NCBI RefSeq assembly: GCF_026151205.1 | Contig: NC_087072.1 | Span: 19,124,103-19,188,102, forward strand | Direction: 5' to 3' | DNA from: Bolinopsis microptera | Lineage: Eukaryota > Ctenophora > Tentaculata > Lobata > Bolinopsidae | Length of the DNA stretch: 64,000 bases | Translations under genes and position numbers: made by a program | Part shown: positions 1-11,759 of the stretch, one piece after another | How the letters are laid out: every line of letters starts with the position of its first letter | Numbering within the stretch: the stretch's first letter is position 1 | The notes under the pieces: model-generated | The model's database searches: none | What the model saw: only the letters and a program-made list of their open reading frames with translations | What the model was told of the DNA's origin: nothing

Positions 1-3000
1 CCAGGTAGAGTGTTACGATGGGACAGTGACGGTTCTCACGATTTATTGGACAGTTTTTCACAACACTTGCGGAATTGGAACAAACAAACCCAGGGGTAAG
101 TGCTAATCTCTCAAATTTACTCATAATGTTTGGTTCCATATTAGAAAGTTAGTTCTGTCAAACTTTTTTCCCAAATTTTTTGTTCATTTTATTCTGTTGG
201 CAGCTTTTTATGTTTTGCTACCAAAAACTTTCTCAGAACAATTTGCCCTGGTTCACCCGAAAAGAAGGAAAAGAGAGGTTACAGACACTTGGTGAGATTG
301 TAGTGGATAAAATACTTATTGAAGAGAGTACACATTCCTGGAATACATACAGGTATAGTACAGTAGTCAGGGGGGTTAAACTAGCTCTTACGTGTATAGT
401 TTTATGTGTAACACTATGCAGGTGTTATCGCTGTCAGTTCTCCAGTTAATTGCGTCTTATTATAGTTGTTGTTGCTCGTGTGCATGTGGTGATAACTAAT
501 GCCAAATTCTTTAGGGTGGATGTTTGCGGGAAATTTTGTGGTGGGGTCGACTTTACTGGGAGTAACGGGGACCCCCGAGGACCTTCCTCACTTCACTATC
601 TGGGTCACGCAACTCCTAACCAGTACCACAGGCTATCCTTGCTGTGGGAAACGTTATTCAGGGGCTACGATAGTGATCAGCTCTACCCAGCTTTTGGGTT
701 CGGAGCTAGACTTCCCCCTGCATGGCAGGTAACACACGAACACAGTTTTACACATTCTCTGATGTGTATTGTGTAAGTGTACAGCAACGAACAATTAATT
801 GATTACACAAACATGAAAATTTTGATAGTTAGATGATAGATCACATTTCTTATTCTGTATATATAAATATAAGTTATGCTCGCATTCAATAACTAAACTG
901 TGTTTACTGTAAGGAAATACACGTTAGTAGGAAGAGTGTTACACACTGCACACAACACTGCACAGTGCACACAACTCATCAGCTTGTATAACGATATCAC
1001 AGTGAAGTCACAGTTAAGTCACAATGTAGTCACAGTTTAGTCCACAGTGTTAGTCTCAGTGAAGTCACAGTAAAGTCACAATTCTAGTCACAGTGTAGTC
1101 ACAGTGTAGTGCACAGTGTAGTCACAGTGTAGTCACAATGTAGTCACAGTGTAGTCACAAGTAGTCACAGTGTAGTCACAATGTAGTCACAGTGTAGTCA
1201 CAATGTAGTACAGTGTAGTCACAATGTAGTCACAAGTAGTCACAGTGTATTTCCAAATGTAGTCACAATGTAGTCAAATGTAGTACAGTGTAGTCACAAG
1301 GGTAGTCACAATGTAGTTAGGGTGTAGTCACATGTAGTCACAGTGTAGTCACATGTAGTCACGTGTAGTCAAAATGTAGTACAGTGTAGTCAAATTTTGT
1401 AGTGTAGTACAGTGTAGTCACAGTGTAGTCAAATTGAAAGTCACTGTGTAGTCCAGTGTAGTCACAAGTTATCACAATGTAGTCACGGGTGTAGTGCAGT
1501 GTAGTCAAATTTGTAGTCACAATGTAGTCAAAATGTGTCACGTTGTAGTCACAATGAGTCCAATGTAGTTAGAGTGTGTCAAAATGTAGGTAACAATTTA
1601 GTCACAATGCAGCTAGATTGTAGTCCCAATGTAAACACAATGTAGTTTGCAGTGTAGTAGTCAGTGAACCAAAATATAACGATGACGAAAATAGTATTGA
1701 TTCTGTGAACAGTTTGCAGTTGCTAGGAGACCACGACAAGGAATGAACTCTTAAGATATAAATATATAATAGGCTTCAAACCATTTTGTAAAATCGTTCA
1801 CAAATCCACTCACCACTAACATGATCGCGTGATAACATCCTATATTAATGCACATATTGTTATGAAAGTGTTGCAATTGATTGCATTTGGTGTTGTCTGA
1901 TATCTGGTTCTAGGTAGGAGGTAATAGTCTTTTATGGATTGTGTGTCAGTGTTGGTTAACTGCCACAATATACTTCCTAGTCATGTTCTCTATTTTGGGC
2001 CACTATTTTACAGAAGAGATCACAATGTTTTGCCATATCCGTGTCTCACAATCTATCTATCAAAAAATAGACTATTTTAACTATTTTATGTTTTAAATGT
2101 ATTTAGCACACAGCTGTGCTAAACTATCCACCATTTCCCGGCAGGTATCCCATCAGTGTACCAGCTAGTAATATCATGTTCCACCACTCTCACTCACTCA
2201 CATACGAGTACAGAACACTTGTATATACGCCCATATACTTATTACTTATACATCCTATTTCTCAATTCTCCTCTTCAGGTATCCCATCAGTTCTCCTTAA
2301 ACGGTAACCCAGCAGATCCTAACTGCCATGGAATCCAAGGTATTCTGGGCGCATACCACCAGTGTATTAACAGTGTTCAGTTGTAGCGGTCCTACAAACG
2401 CCAGCCCTATAATTGGAAATGTAGCCACCATGGCTCGGGAGGTGAGTTATTTATATTGAAACATTTTATCAAGTTTTTAAAGAGGTTTTGAGAATTTTCT
2501 CAAAATTAAACTTAAAATAAAAAATGTTGATTAATACGGCATGTTAACATAGTAATACGGTATCATTCCTCTCAGGCACTCCATCAACGACAAGCTAAAG
2601 ACTATTTTATCTTGCTACTATTAACGGACGGTATCCTAACCGATATGCAACAAACCATTCACATGATCATCGGTGAGTCCTTTAAACCAACAACCTGGGC
2701 TTTTCATACCGGCATAATATTTCGTTTGACATAATATTCACTATTCAGTTGTCCCGGCTTAAAACATCATTGTTGGGACTAAGCTATCCATTATCAGTAT
2801 GAAATCTTTTATCTAGATAAACTGATAAATTAAAAAAAAGGAATTATCAGTTCCTATTATCGGACAGTATTGTTTAATGTCTGTGAACACAATACCTGGC
2901 CTCACCAGAACTCGGTAGAACAATATTGTTAGCTTTCTTCTTCAAATGTCACTACACGATGTTCATTAGTTTGATATTCTGTTTTGTGTGATGTTACCAA

Positions 3001-4362
3001 ATATTATATATCGATCAAACTTTTCTGACGTTTTCAAAAGTCCCTGATAACTGTTATCAGAGGCAAGTGAACTACCCTTGAGGTATCATTATTGTGGGCG
3101 TTGGAGACGCTGACTTTTCTGATATGGAGCGACTTGATGCTGACGATAAATTGTGAGTTAATAATAATTTCCTCAGAATTTCTTTCTTTTACCAGCTATG
3201 AATTCGATTACTTGTTTGCTGCAATATATCTGAGGCTGAGTTAGGGAATACGACTAATTGGGTTTTATCAGGTTATCCCTCGGCAATCGCAAAGCAAAGA
3301 GAGACATTGTTCAATTTGTTCCCTTCAGAGATTTCAAGAATGTAAGTACACATATTATAGATTTCACCACTTTCCAACTTCTCTTTCTCTTTGTCCTCCA
3401 CATTAAAATGTATTAAGAGGGAGAACTTAGTGTGACATTATGTTATGTTTTGTCATGGCTCCAACACATTTTAACAACACCTTAACAACACATTAACAAC
3501 ACCTTAACAACACCTTAGCAACACCTTAACAACACCTTAGCAACACCTTAGCAACACCTTAGCAACATCTTAACAACACCTTAACAAACTGGTCACCGGA
3601 GCACTGAGTAGAACTTTAACTATCCACTTTTAAACGACCAACTCAAATAATACGATAATATAATACGACCATTTTGTGACTTACCTTTTCTAGGCATCAC
3701 CTGCTAAACTTGCTTCACATGTCCTGAAAGAGCTCCCTACTCAAGTGTGTGAAATGTACAATAACATTCTCCATGTTCCGCCCTTGTACCGAGCCCGACT
3801 ATGGGCCTCCTCCAACTTAAACTGATTTCTACGGAACTGATTAATGAATTGGATAAGATCGCACCGTTTTGTTTTAATGAAATTGTTTTCTGAAAGATCA
3901 CCTATATATTATAACTTTATCGCATTACTTCATTAATTAGATAAGCGTCTCGAGAAGAAGGGTCGACGAAATACGAGTAAAATTAGATTGCGTTTCCTGG
4001 ATCCTATTTTCTATTCTCTTGCTTTCTGTATTGTTTAGTTTATACCGGACTATCATTAACAGTCTATTTTACCAACTTTATTAATGCTGGAACAAGACCT
4101 TCTAGCTTATTAGTGAAAGAGCAGAGTAAATACAAATTTTCGACAAAATGGTTTGCTGACCAGGACTAGATATAATATTTGGGTGAGACTGAAATGTTTT
4201 TAGTAACTCTGAAAGCTGAACAGATTTATAACTTTTCAGGGTGGAGCTGGCAGACTAGCTGCTCATGTCCTGAAAGAGGTTCCGACTCAACTTATGGACA
4301 TGTATAATGATATTCTGAAGGTTCCACCCATGTACCAACCATTTTACGGACCCCCCACTTGA
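1..4362 (+). CDS. copine, 3' part, two alternative last exons
   Basis: Copines are cytosolic proteins that bind membranes through two Ca2+-dependent C2 domains and partners through a vWA-like copine domain. The window enters in the C2B domain (motif VECYD, then DSDGSHD, about 1-95). Further exons: 233-291 (Lys-rich linker, tentative), 515-728 ([26 protein letters not shown]), 2279-2441 ([11 protein letters not shown]), 2575-2672 ([13 protein letters not shown]), 3061-3152 ([18 protein letters not shown]) and 3272-3341 ([14 protein letters not shown]). The last coding exon is either 3694-3825 or 4240-4362; both are phase 0, have acceptors and end in a stop. Phases match across the later exons. 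Oddly, about six single-base shifts break conserved motifs (near 20, 545, 630, 655, 2385 and 3085) while the encoded residues stay copine-like, so this is either an assembly problem or a fresh pseudogene. The family call is secure; the number of isoforms is inferred. Confidence 0.85.
1010..1665. repeat. degenerate tandem satellite, TAGTCACAGTG-type unit
   Basis: About 650 bp inside a copine intron consists of imperfect copies of a roughly 10-11 bp unit, variants of GTAGTCACA(A/G)T. Array edges decay into single scattered copies. The open frame on the other strand is only translated repeat. The rest of the 729-2278 intron shows nothing else apart from a decoy acceptor at 2148. Confidence 0.9.
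3470..3592. repeat. 12-bp tandem repeat (CACCTTAACAAC)
   Basis: About ten near-identical copies of a 12-bp unit alternating CACCTTAACAAC and CACCTTAGCAAC lie in the copine intron just upstream of the first alternative last exon. Confidence 0.9.
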
Positions 4363-5242
4363 TAAGGCTCTGCTCTTTCACTCCTGATACACAATATTAT
4401 GTAGTACTTGTTTAGTTCATTTTTAAATATTGATTGTATTGTTATCCCAACCGTATCTAGATTAATTGTATTATTCGATATTTTGAAATATTGACCATTT
4501 CCTTTAAAAAAAGGAAACTAAACATTTTATATTATGGGTTTTACGTTTCTAGGTGTTAATTGCTGTTCCATTATGAATTCTCATAGACTCGTAAAGTTAA
4601 TTGAACTACATAGTTCAATTGTACTTACATAGATTGAAGAATTTGCGCTATGAATAGCAATAAGCATTTCTGGGTACCAAGGTCAGCTCTAACTACTCAT
4701 CAGTAAAACTTTGGACGGGTTATTGATCATCTGATATCTTAAATAATAATTCAGAATTACGGAATTATTTCATATTATATATATAATCAATCGCTGAATC
4801 AGACATGATAGGATAGTTGATAGTGTAATTTGTAGTGATCCTTGGGCTAGATACAATTTAGAACACTAATTTACACTATAGGTTAGCTAAGAACTTTTAT
4901 ACTTAGTGCAATATACATAGTAATACTAATATACAAATTTGATGAATATGTGTTATTAGAAATATGTATTATAAAGTTTCTATGATGTTATTGGATTCTC
5001 TACTTTGACCCCGCAATGTGTCGAATTTTGAATGTGAATATCAAAACATCCTCAAATAAAGTTTCTTTGATTAGTGAAATTGATTAGAAAAATTGTCTCA
5101 AAAATTCTTGTCAAATTTTTCTTTTTTAAACAGATAATTATATCAAACTGACAATCCTTAAGTAGATGAATTAGAAGAAGAACGTATTTCCTTGGATTGC
5201 TCAGTGGAGTGATCACTTGTAAGAAGATGTTACCAAGACAAC
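4363..5242. other. AT-rich intergenic spacer
   Basis: Stretch between the copine stop and the next gene start. No exon, RNA or repeat was recognised; short frames here show no protein-like composition. It presumably carries the copine 3' end and the next promoter, but no confident poly(A) or TATA signal can be named. Confidence 0.5.
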
Positions 5243-8200
5243 ATGGCTGTTCAAGTAAAGACACTAAAAGAAATCGTTTTAGCTTACGTGTGTAGGAATA
5301 TTGACATTCTTTTCATAAAAGAGTGAGTGAGAAAAATAAAACAATGCTATTTTAAATATCTTTTTAATTTCTGATTCACAGTATTTAAAATTTATCCGAT
5401 GTAATTTAATAACCCACGAATCGATTTATCTGGATCAATCTTTAACGCAACATTTTTTCAGATTGTACAAGATTTCCAGATACCTCCGTGAAAATGACTG
5501 TGATGACGTCACGGAGTATTTTATAGATAATCAGGTACTTCCTACTTAGCAATTTAAATCGTACATGTGAAGAATATACATACCTTACTGCATACTATTA
5601 CAACTTTACAAGGAGAGTATCTTTGGTTTTTTTCGAGCCCCCTCCTCGAGCCATCTCCTTATTTTCGTAAAAGAGATAAGAAATACTTTACCATGCATTG
5701 CTTATTTATGCAATGTACATTGTACATTGTGCAACGTACGTACTACATTACAGTTAAATGTACGAAAGCATGTGCTTCAAACCGTTAAATATTTCAAGTA
5801 ATACCATGTATTGCTCGATATAAAGAAGATACATTGTAAATCAGGGTTGAAAGGATAAAGATTTCGTCGTTATCAACGTTTGATACGCCCTTTTACAATT
5901 ATATGTAGTAATCGTCACTTTTTAGGAATTAAACGAAGAAATTTTGAAAGAGACGGCAGGTTCGTCGAACCATGCAATCAAAGTCTTGAGAGCCTTCCTA
6001 AAGTCACAGGGACTTCCCAAGGTTAGATATAATTGGCAGTGGGCACCCCCCCCCCCCCCCCCCCCCCCCAAACCAATTTTAACTGATTTACAAGGAAATT
6101 CTCTTGAAATTATAAGAAATAATTCGTAAAACAATCACAAAGCCTTAAGCAGGTTATACATGTATATTGTATATTATGTATTTTCAACTCGGATATAATG
6201 CATTACAAGTATTATAATATTTCTTGATATATCTACTCAGATTGTATGGAGAGAGTCTGACCAAAAGAATGACAGGATATCAGTTGGGCTCAGTATAAAC
6301 GATATCTCTGTCAAGGTGGATGAGGAGAGGAAGCCTAGGGCAAGGTATCTAGCTGCTAAGGTATGTGTAAATTGTGGATTAGAATTTATTTTTACTGACA
6401 ATTTAATCAATTATTATGTCATTAAATTAAGTTACCTCATGAAAATTTCGTACATTTCGTACAGTGCTGCGATTCTCAGTATAATATAAACACAAAGAAC
6501 CTTTTCTGTCGACTATAAAATAGTGCACTACTGAGTGTTAGTTTTATTTCTGCATGACCGTGTTCAGTTATCATGATTAGTAGCAATGCCTCCATCTGCA
6601 ATATTTACGTCATAAGTGTTTCTCTTTTTCAGTTAATGTTAAGAAAGCTATTGTCCAAATACATCTCCGATCCTATCCTCAACAAATACAACCAACACGA
6701 AAAGGTTACATTTTACACATTACTAAGTTCTGGAGGTTGGAATTTTTAAAAACTTTTCAGTTTTTATTTAATACGAGAAACTATTTTGTTGTATTTCACT
6801 TCTAATAGCCTACTCACACAACTGATTTCCTCTCAGACCTACAGAAGAGCTCCAGTTTATGACTCTCACTCCTACCTCACCGGCAAATCAGTCCCAGCGT
6901 GCACGGTTAACTCTGTAGACGAGCTCCAGGGCTATGGTGAGTGTTAGGTTATTTACTTTCCTGTGTGACGTCATACCACGTGACATGACGCGTAGTGTGA
7001 CATCATATCACGTGACATACCGCGTAGTGTGACGTCATAACACGTGGTACAATGTCATGTCACGTGGTATGACGAGCCTCAGCTCAGGGCTATGGTGAGT
7101 GTTATTTACTTTTCTGTCTGTTGAAGAGGAGAAAGCCCCTCTCATCCTCTTAGCTGGCAGTTTCGTAAATACTCAGTATTGTCATGGGGGTAACCGCCCT
7201 GGGGTCTAATTATTAGCTAGAGGCCCTGTTCACTGATATGGTACTTGCCAAGTGCCAATATCACACCCGATACTTCAGGCTCCAATAGAAGATAATATGT
7301 CTAAGGACTATAATGAACCTATTACATTACATCTGACTCGGACTAACTTATTCGACTGTTACTGACAATTGCCTAAATTCTGGCTAAAGGACCACTGTCT
7401 GCGCTAAAAAGATTAAACAGATACTAAGTATTACAATTAAACGGAGAAGTTTAAAGTTTGCTTTCAGATTTCACAGAGGAAGAGAGGTGGGAGATACTGA
7501 AGAACATTTCAGAACATCGGCTGAGAAGATCCCACTACATGCTCGTTCTACATCCCAGCTGTCGGGAACTGGATTTCAGTTTCTGTCCTGCCGCTTTCTC
7601 ACCGACCTTCTTAGAACTCATCTTCAAGAAGGCTAAGGATGTCGAAACTGTTAATCTGAACAATTGTTATAAAACGGTGAACAGTTCGTTGTGTGTGGAG
7701 ACTATTGTCAAAAAATGTTGCAACCTAAGGAGTCTGAGCGTTAACAAGTTAGTTTTTATGATTTATTTTCATGGTCAGTATTTTGGAAGTTAAATGACAT
7801 AGTAATAATTCTTGATTTTTTAATTTCGTAATAATGACTTACTACCTTAGTTGTGAATTTGTGCGTTCGGAGAAGATCTTCGAGAACCTACGAAAGTACA
7901 AAGTTGATCTGGAAAAATTAAACATTTCCAAGACTATGAAAGCAAACGTCTCGGGGTCTCTTCAGTTTCAGAAGTATTTTAAAAGTCAACTTGGAAGGCG
8001 GTTGCGTGTTTTGGATATATCAGGTTTTTGAAAAGTTACTTTTTATGGAAGATTTAAAATTATTTGATTACAAAGTTGAAATATTGCCAATTTCATCCCT
8101 CATATTCTCAGAATTAAATGCTACTAAATGGATCAAGGTTTTTTTGTTTTTAAATATAGGTAGCAGGAAACTCTACTTCTATTGGAGTAATTATTAACGC

Positions 8201-8279
8201 TCCAAGTGGCAATGCTGAGCAAGCTCTCCAAGGAATGGTCGTCAATACTGATAAAGCACCAAACATACACACATTGCAG
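5243..8279 (+). CDS. leucine-rich-repeat protein, 3' end missing
   Basis: Exons in consistent phase: 5243-5322, 5462-5534, 5926-6021, 6241-6360, 6633-6704, 6837-6936, 7468-7747, 7851-8023, 8112-8137 and 8160-8279, giving 380 residues and no stop. The start is the first ATG in frame. The N-terminal ~210 residues are helical and charged (LKEIVLAYVCRNIDILF, YLRENDCDDVTEYFIDN). From exon 7 there are LRR-like units (CRELDFSFC, VETVNLNNCY, LRSLSVNN, LEKLNIS, LRVLDIS). N-terminal helices followed by irregular LRRs recall F-box or ZYG11/ZER1-type ubiquitin-ligase adaptors, but no diagnostic motif is visible and the family is not claimed. Intron 3 begins with a poly-C run (about 6046-6069). The two short last exons are less sure. 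After 8279 comes a donor (GTGATG), then LINE sequence. Confidence 0.7.
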
Positions 8280-8689
8280 GTGATGGATTTTTTAACATTA
8301 ATTCTCCATTAGTAACCTCAGTAGCATTATGCACAGTATGAAGATGTCCTATTTGTAGTGGCTTCTTTTTCCATTGATATCATAGCAATTCATGAAAGCC
8401 TGGATGTAATGCCTCGTGCATCGACACTCATTACAAGATGACCTAGACTCTGTTACTGCCTATGGAGTCATACTGTTACACATATCTCATCACCTCCCTA
8501 TATTGACAATATTTGGGGGTACCCCCTGTGGGGGGGACAAAAAAAATTAGCCAAGACCAAAAATATTCACAAGCACACCCCAATTAACTATGCTATTGTA
8601 AATCAATACACTGATCATTTGCTGAAGTCTGGGGTAACCAAACCTAGGGACAAGAACCAATTTAGTTTTTTACTAACATTTCTATGATA
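8280..8689. other. spacer between LRR exon and LINE relic
   Basis: Begins with the donor of the last visible LRR exon. It contains a G/C-run palindromic patch near 8514-8541 and no recognisable exon. It may be the start of an intron whose later exon was displaced or lost. Confidence 0.4.
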
Positions 8690-10920
8690 TCCTTAAAAAC
8701 AGCATTCGGACGAAACCTGCAAACTAGCTGTACCAAAAACCACTAAGCGCTATGCAAGGAAACAACCATGGATTTACTGGCGGGGATTATAGCCTCAGTA
8801 AACACTGCCATGGTGCTGTATGATGACTGGGCGAAAGTCAGCGAAAGTTAGTGTACAAGGCGAAAACTGATACAATAGGGGGACATGCGTGTGTTTTTCT
8901 ATCTGCTGTAATAAAAGAAACGTTATGATGGACTAAAAAAGATATAGAAAGGCTCTAAAAAAGGTTCGTAAAAATGCTGTATCTGAATATTATTCTGTAC
9001 AGTTTCTTGAAACTCAGGAAATTCCAAGAAAAACCTGGGAACTGATAAATAAAATTCGTGGCAACCGAATCGTGATAACAGACCTATATTTACCATAGAC
9101 AATGACAAGATAACTGATCGCAGGTTATGCTTATGAATTCAATAAGTAATTTTGTATACCTAGCACCCTAACTTAATGCAGCCTACACAGAACTAGCGAG
9201 AGATACAAATAAATCAGCTTTCCAAGTTTCTGTGACTTCTTACCTAAATCGAATACAGCTAATATATATCTACAGGACTGCTCACCTGAGGAGGTGGCCT
9301 AAGATCATATCGGAACTTAGAATGGCAAGGCTAGCGACACTACCGTAATATAGTAAAGGCAGAATCGGCAAAATTAGCCCCACTCTATCGAGTATTGTAC
9401 AACGAATGTATGCAACAGGGATTTTTATCCACGCCGCCCTAAAAGTAGGTAAAATAAGTCCATTGAATACTATAAGAAAGAAATTGCTGAGCTTCTTGGA
9501 AAATTACAGGCATATCTCAACCTTAGCAAATCGGTAAAAAATACTGGAAAAATCTATTTCTCCAGGCTTTACAGTTTCTGCAGTCGCTAGGATTATTATA
9601 TGAAAATCAATATGGCTTTAGAAAAATCACTCGACAAGCCATGCACTCAACATTTCTGTCGACTACATTGAAAAAATCTTTTAAGAGATAAAATCACGTA
9701 ATAGGCATCTCATTGATTTAAGTAAGCTTTTGAACAATCTATCATGATAAACTGCTTTAAAAACTGCAATGGATATGGAAATTATTCGAGGGACTGCTAA
9801 GAAATTGATAGCCATTTACCTTTCTAATAGCAGCAATATGTTTCAGGTACTGGAGAAGAATCCAAAAACTGTCTGTAATATTTGGTGTTCCTCAGGGGTC
9901 AGTATTAGGTCCCTTGCTTTTCATTATCTACTCAATGAAATATATAGAGTATCAGACCTAGGTAAGTTTATACTTTTTTGCCGGATGACACCAACATATT
10001 TGTTGTAGATAAATGCTATAAATTACACTTTACTGCAAAGCTAATAAAATTCTTAAATTGTTCAATCAGATATTTTTTTTGAAGAGTAACTTGCTGATAT
10101 CAACTAAAGAATTGTTGCTATATCACTTTTAGCCGAAACTCCCCGTAGAATGAACCTGATTCAACACCAATGAATTAGAACTGACACTAAATAATATAGT
10201 ATTTAAAAAAGGTGGAGGAAACTAGTTTCTTGGGTCATTATTGACCCAAAAATGAACGGGGATGTCTCACTTAGAGCGTTAACCGTAAGTGAAATGTGAG
10301 ATAGGTAGACTATGTGGAATTAGACGCTGTGTACCTAAAAAACTATATAAGGCCTGTACCACACCCTTTATGAATCACACTATGTTATGGAATATCTGTT
10401 TGGGGAGGTGTATCAAATAATAATACTAGAAGCCATATTAAAAACACAAAAGAAATGATAAGATATTCTCTTTGGTGATAATGATGATGCATACTTCAAT
10501 AAGTTCAAAACATGTGGCCAGAGTAAGGCCTTTCACTGGGGATAAGACGGTAAAGTTTTCAAGCAGATGTTAGGCAAAGATTTCTTTGAACTAGAAAACA
10601 GTTAAACCAATCTGTATCGTGTAGAACTTCCTGACTGTCACAATCTCAATAAGTTGCACTGTTTACTGGAAAATGTTCAAAATTAATAAGTTCCAATCAC
10701 CAATCTCAATGGTTCTCTTTATTCAACAGGTCACCAAGACGAGACAACTATTCATCCCACCACTCCATCCTCACTATTCATCTATCAAATCAATAGTATT
10801 TGGAATCACTGGCCGTAAGTCAACAAGTGCAATAGACTTCTCCAATCCATCAGTATATTCAGGAATAATTTAAGAAAATCTTTGTTCGAACTAACAGTCT
10901 AAATATACGACACTTTTGGT
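8690..10920 (+). mobile_element. decayed LINE (non-LTR retrotransposon), 5'-truncated
   Basis: Translations in shifting frames match the better preserved LINE at 11.8-14.8 kb in the same order: a segment reading KTTKR near 8740; the endonuclease-RT linker (KTWELINKIRG, near 9025); the RT core (HLIDLSK near 9710, then SGVSIRSL frame-shifted from GVPQGSVLGP, near 9885); the catalytic FILFADDTNIF read across a one-base shift near 9970; and a C-terminal segment resembling LFGDKEAYLNKF near 10475. Stops and shifts are frequent throughout, so it is dead. The next ~850 bp to the second LINE contains no coding exon that I can support. Confidence 0.8.
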
Positions 10921-11759
10921 GCAGTTACAACTTTGATGCAAATGAATTATCATTGAAAATAGGTTGATTAGTAAACATAATCACCATGAGTAAACACGGT
11001 GTTATTGCAAAAAACCATGACAGGGTTATCAGGACCTATATTGATCTAAGAGAACGACACAAAACGAATCTTCATACACAAAAATTTTAAAATCCTGCGG
11101 CACAGTATCCTGTTGTTTTCCTACTCTAACTCTCCCAACCCCTCTCTCCTTCTCCTCTTCGGTTTTTTCTTCAATTTTTTTAAATTAGATAGCAAATGTT
11201 ATTTTCTTTTAAATGAAGTAATGGCTTTTATAAATTGATTGGTATCGTATGTATGTTGTTGTATGTGTTTGCTGGACTGGGTATATGCTATATAATTTGA
11301 GGCTCACGACGTCTCGTCCCATGGGTGGGTTGTAGGCTGAGTAATGTGTTCTCCTTACTTCGTATGGGAAAACATTGACAAGGTTTGCCTTAGCCTTTGG
11401 ACGAGTGTTTGCCCACCGGGGATCCAAAAATATGATTATCATGGACTTTAATTTAACACATAAACTAATCCAGACTTGTATGATTACCAGAAAAATTTTA
11501 CTAACTGCATTAGCTAGTGTATAGTAAATACACACGAACGCAGAATAGAGGAGCACAAATTGGGTTCTTGTTCTGCGACTGTGTTCCTCGGTGGGCCGAC
11601 AGTTTTTTGGTTGGGTAGTTGTGCTGGGGAAAAAAAAATCACGCTTTAACTTTCAATGAGAGTACAAATTTTTAAATTCTTGACCTTAGTGCCACAGTTT
11701 CTGTGTAATAAAAACAAATTTATAGTTAAACGTTTATATTAATGTAGTAAGGCATGATT

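Noticed and set aside
180-449. Open frame of 89 residues in the copine region
   Set aside because: Runs through intron sequence and a splice donor; no protein-like motif. Only the segment 233-291 is kept as a tentative copine exon, in another frame.
1359-1541. Minus-strand frame rich in Thr, Asp and Tyr
   Set aside because: It is translated satellite repeat.
5922-6134. Frames with poly-Gly or poly-Pro on both strands
   Set aside because: Created by a poly-C run in an LRR intron; the plus-strand start of the frame is a genuine exon that ends at 6021.
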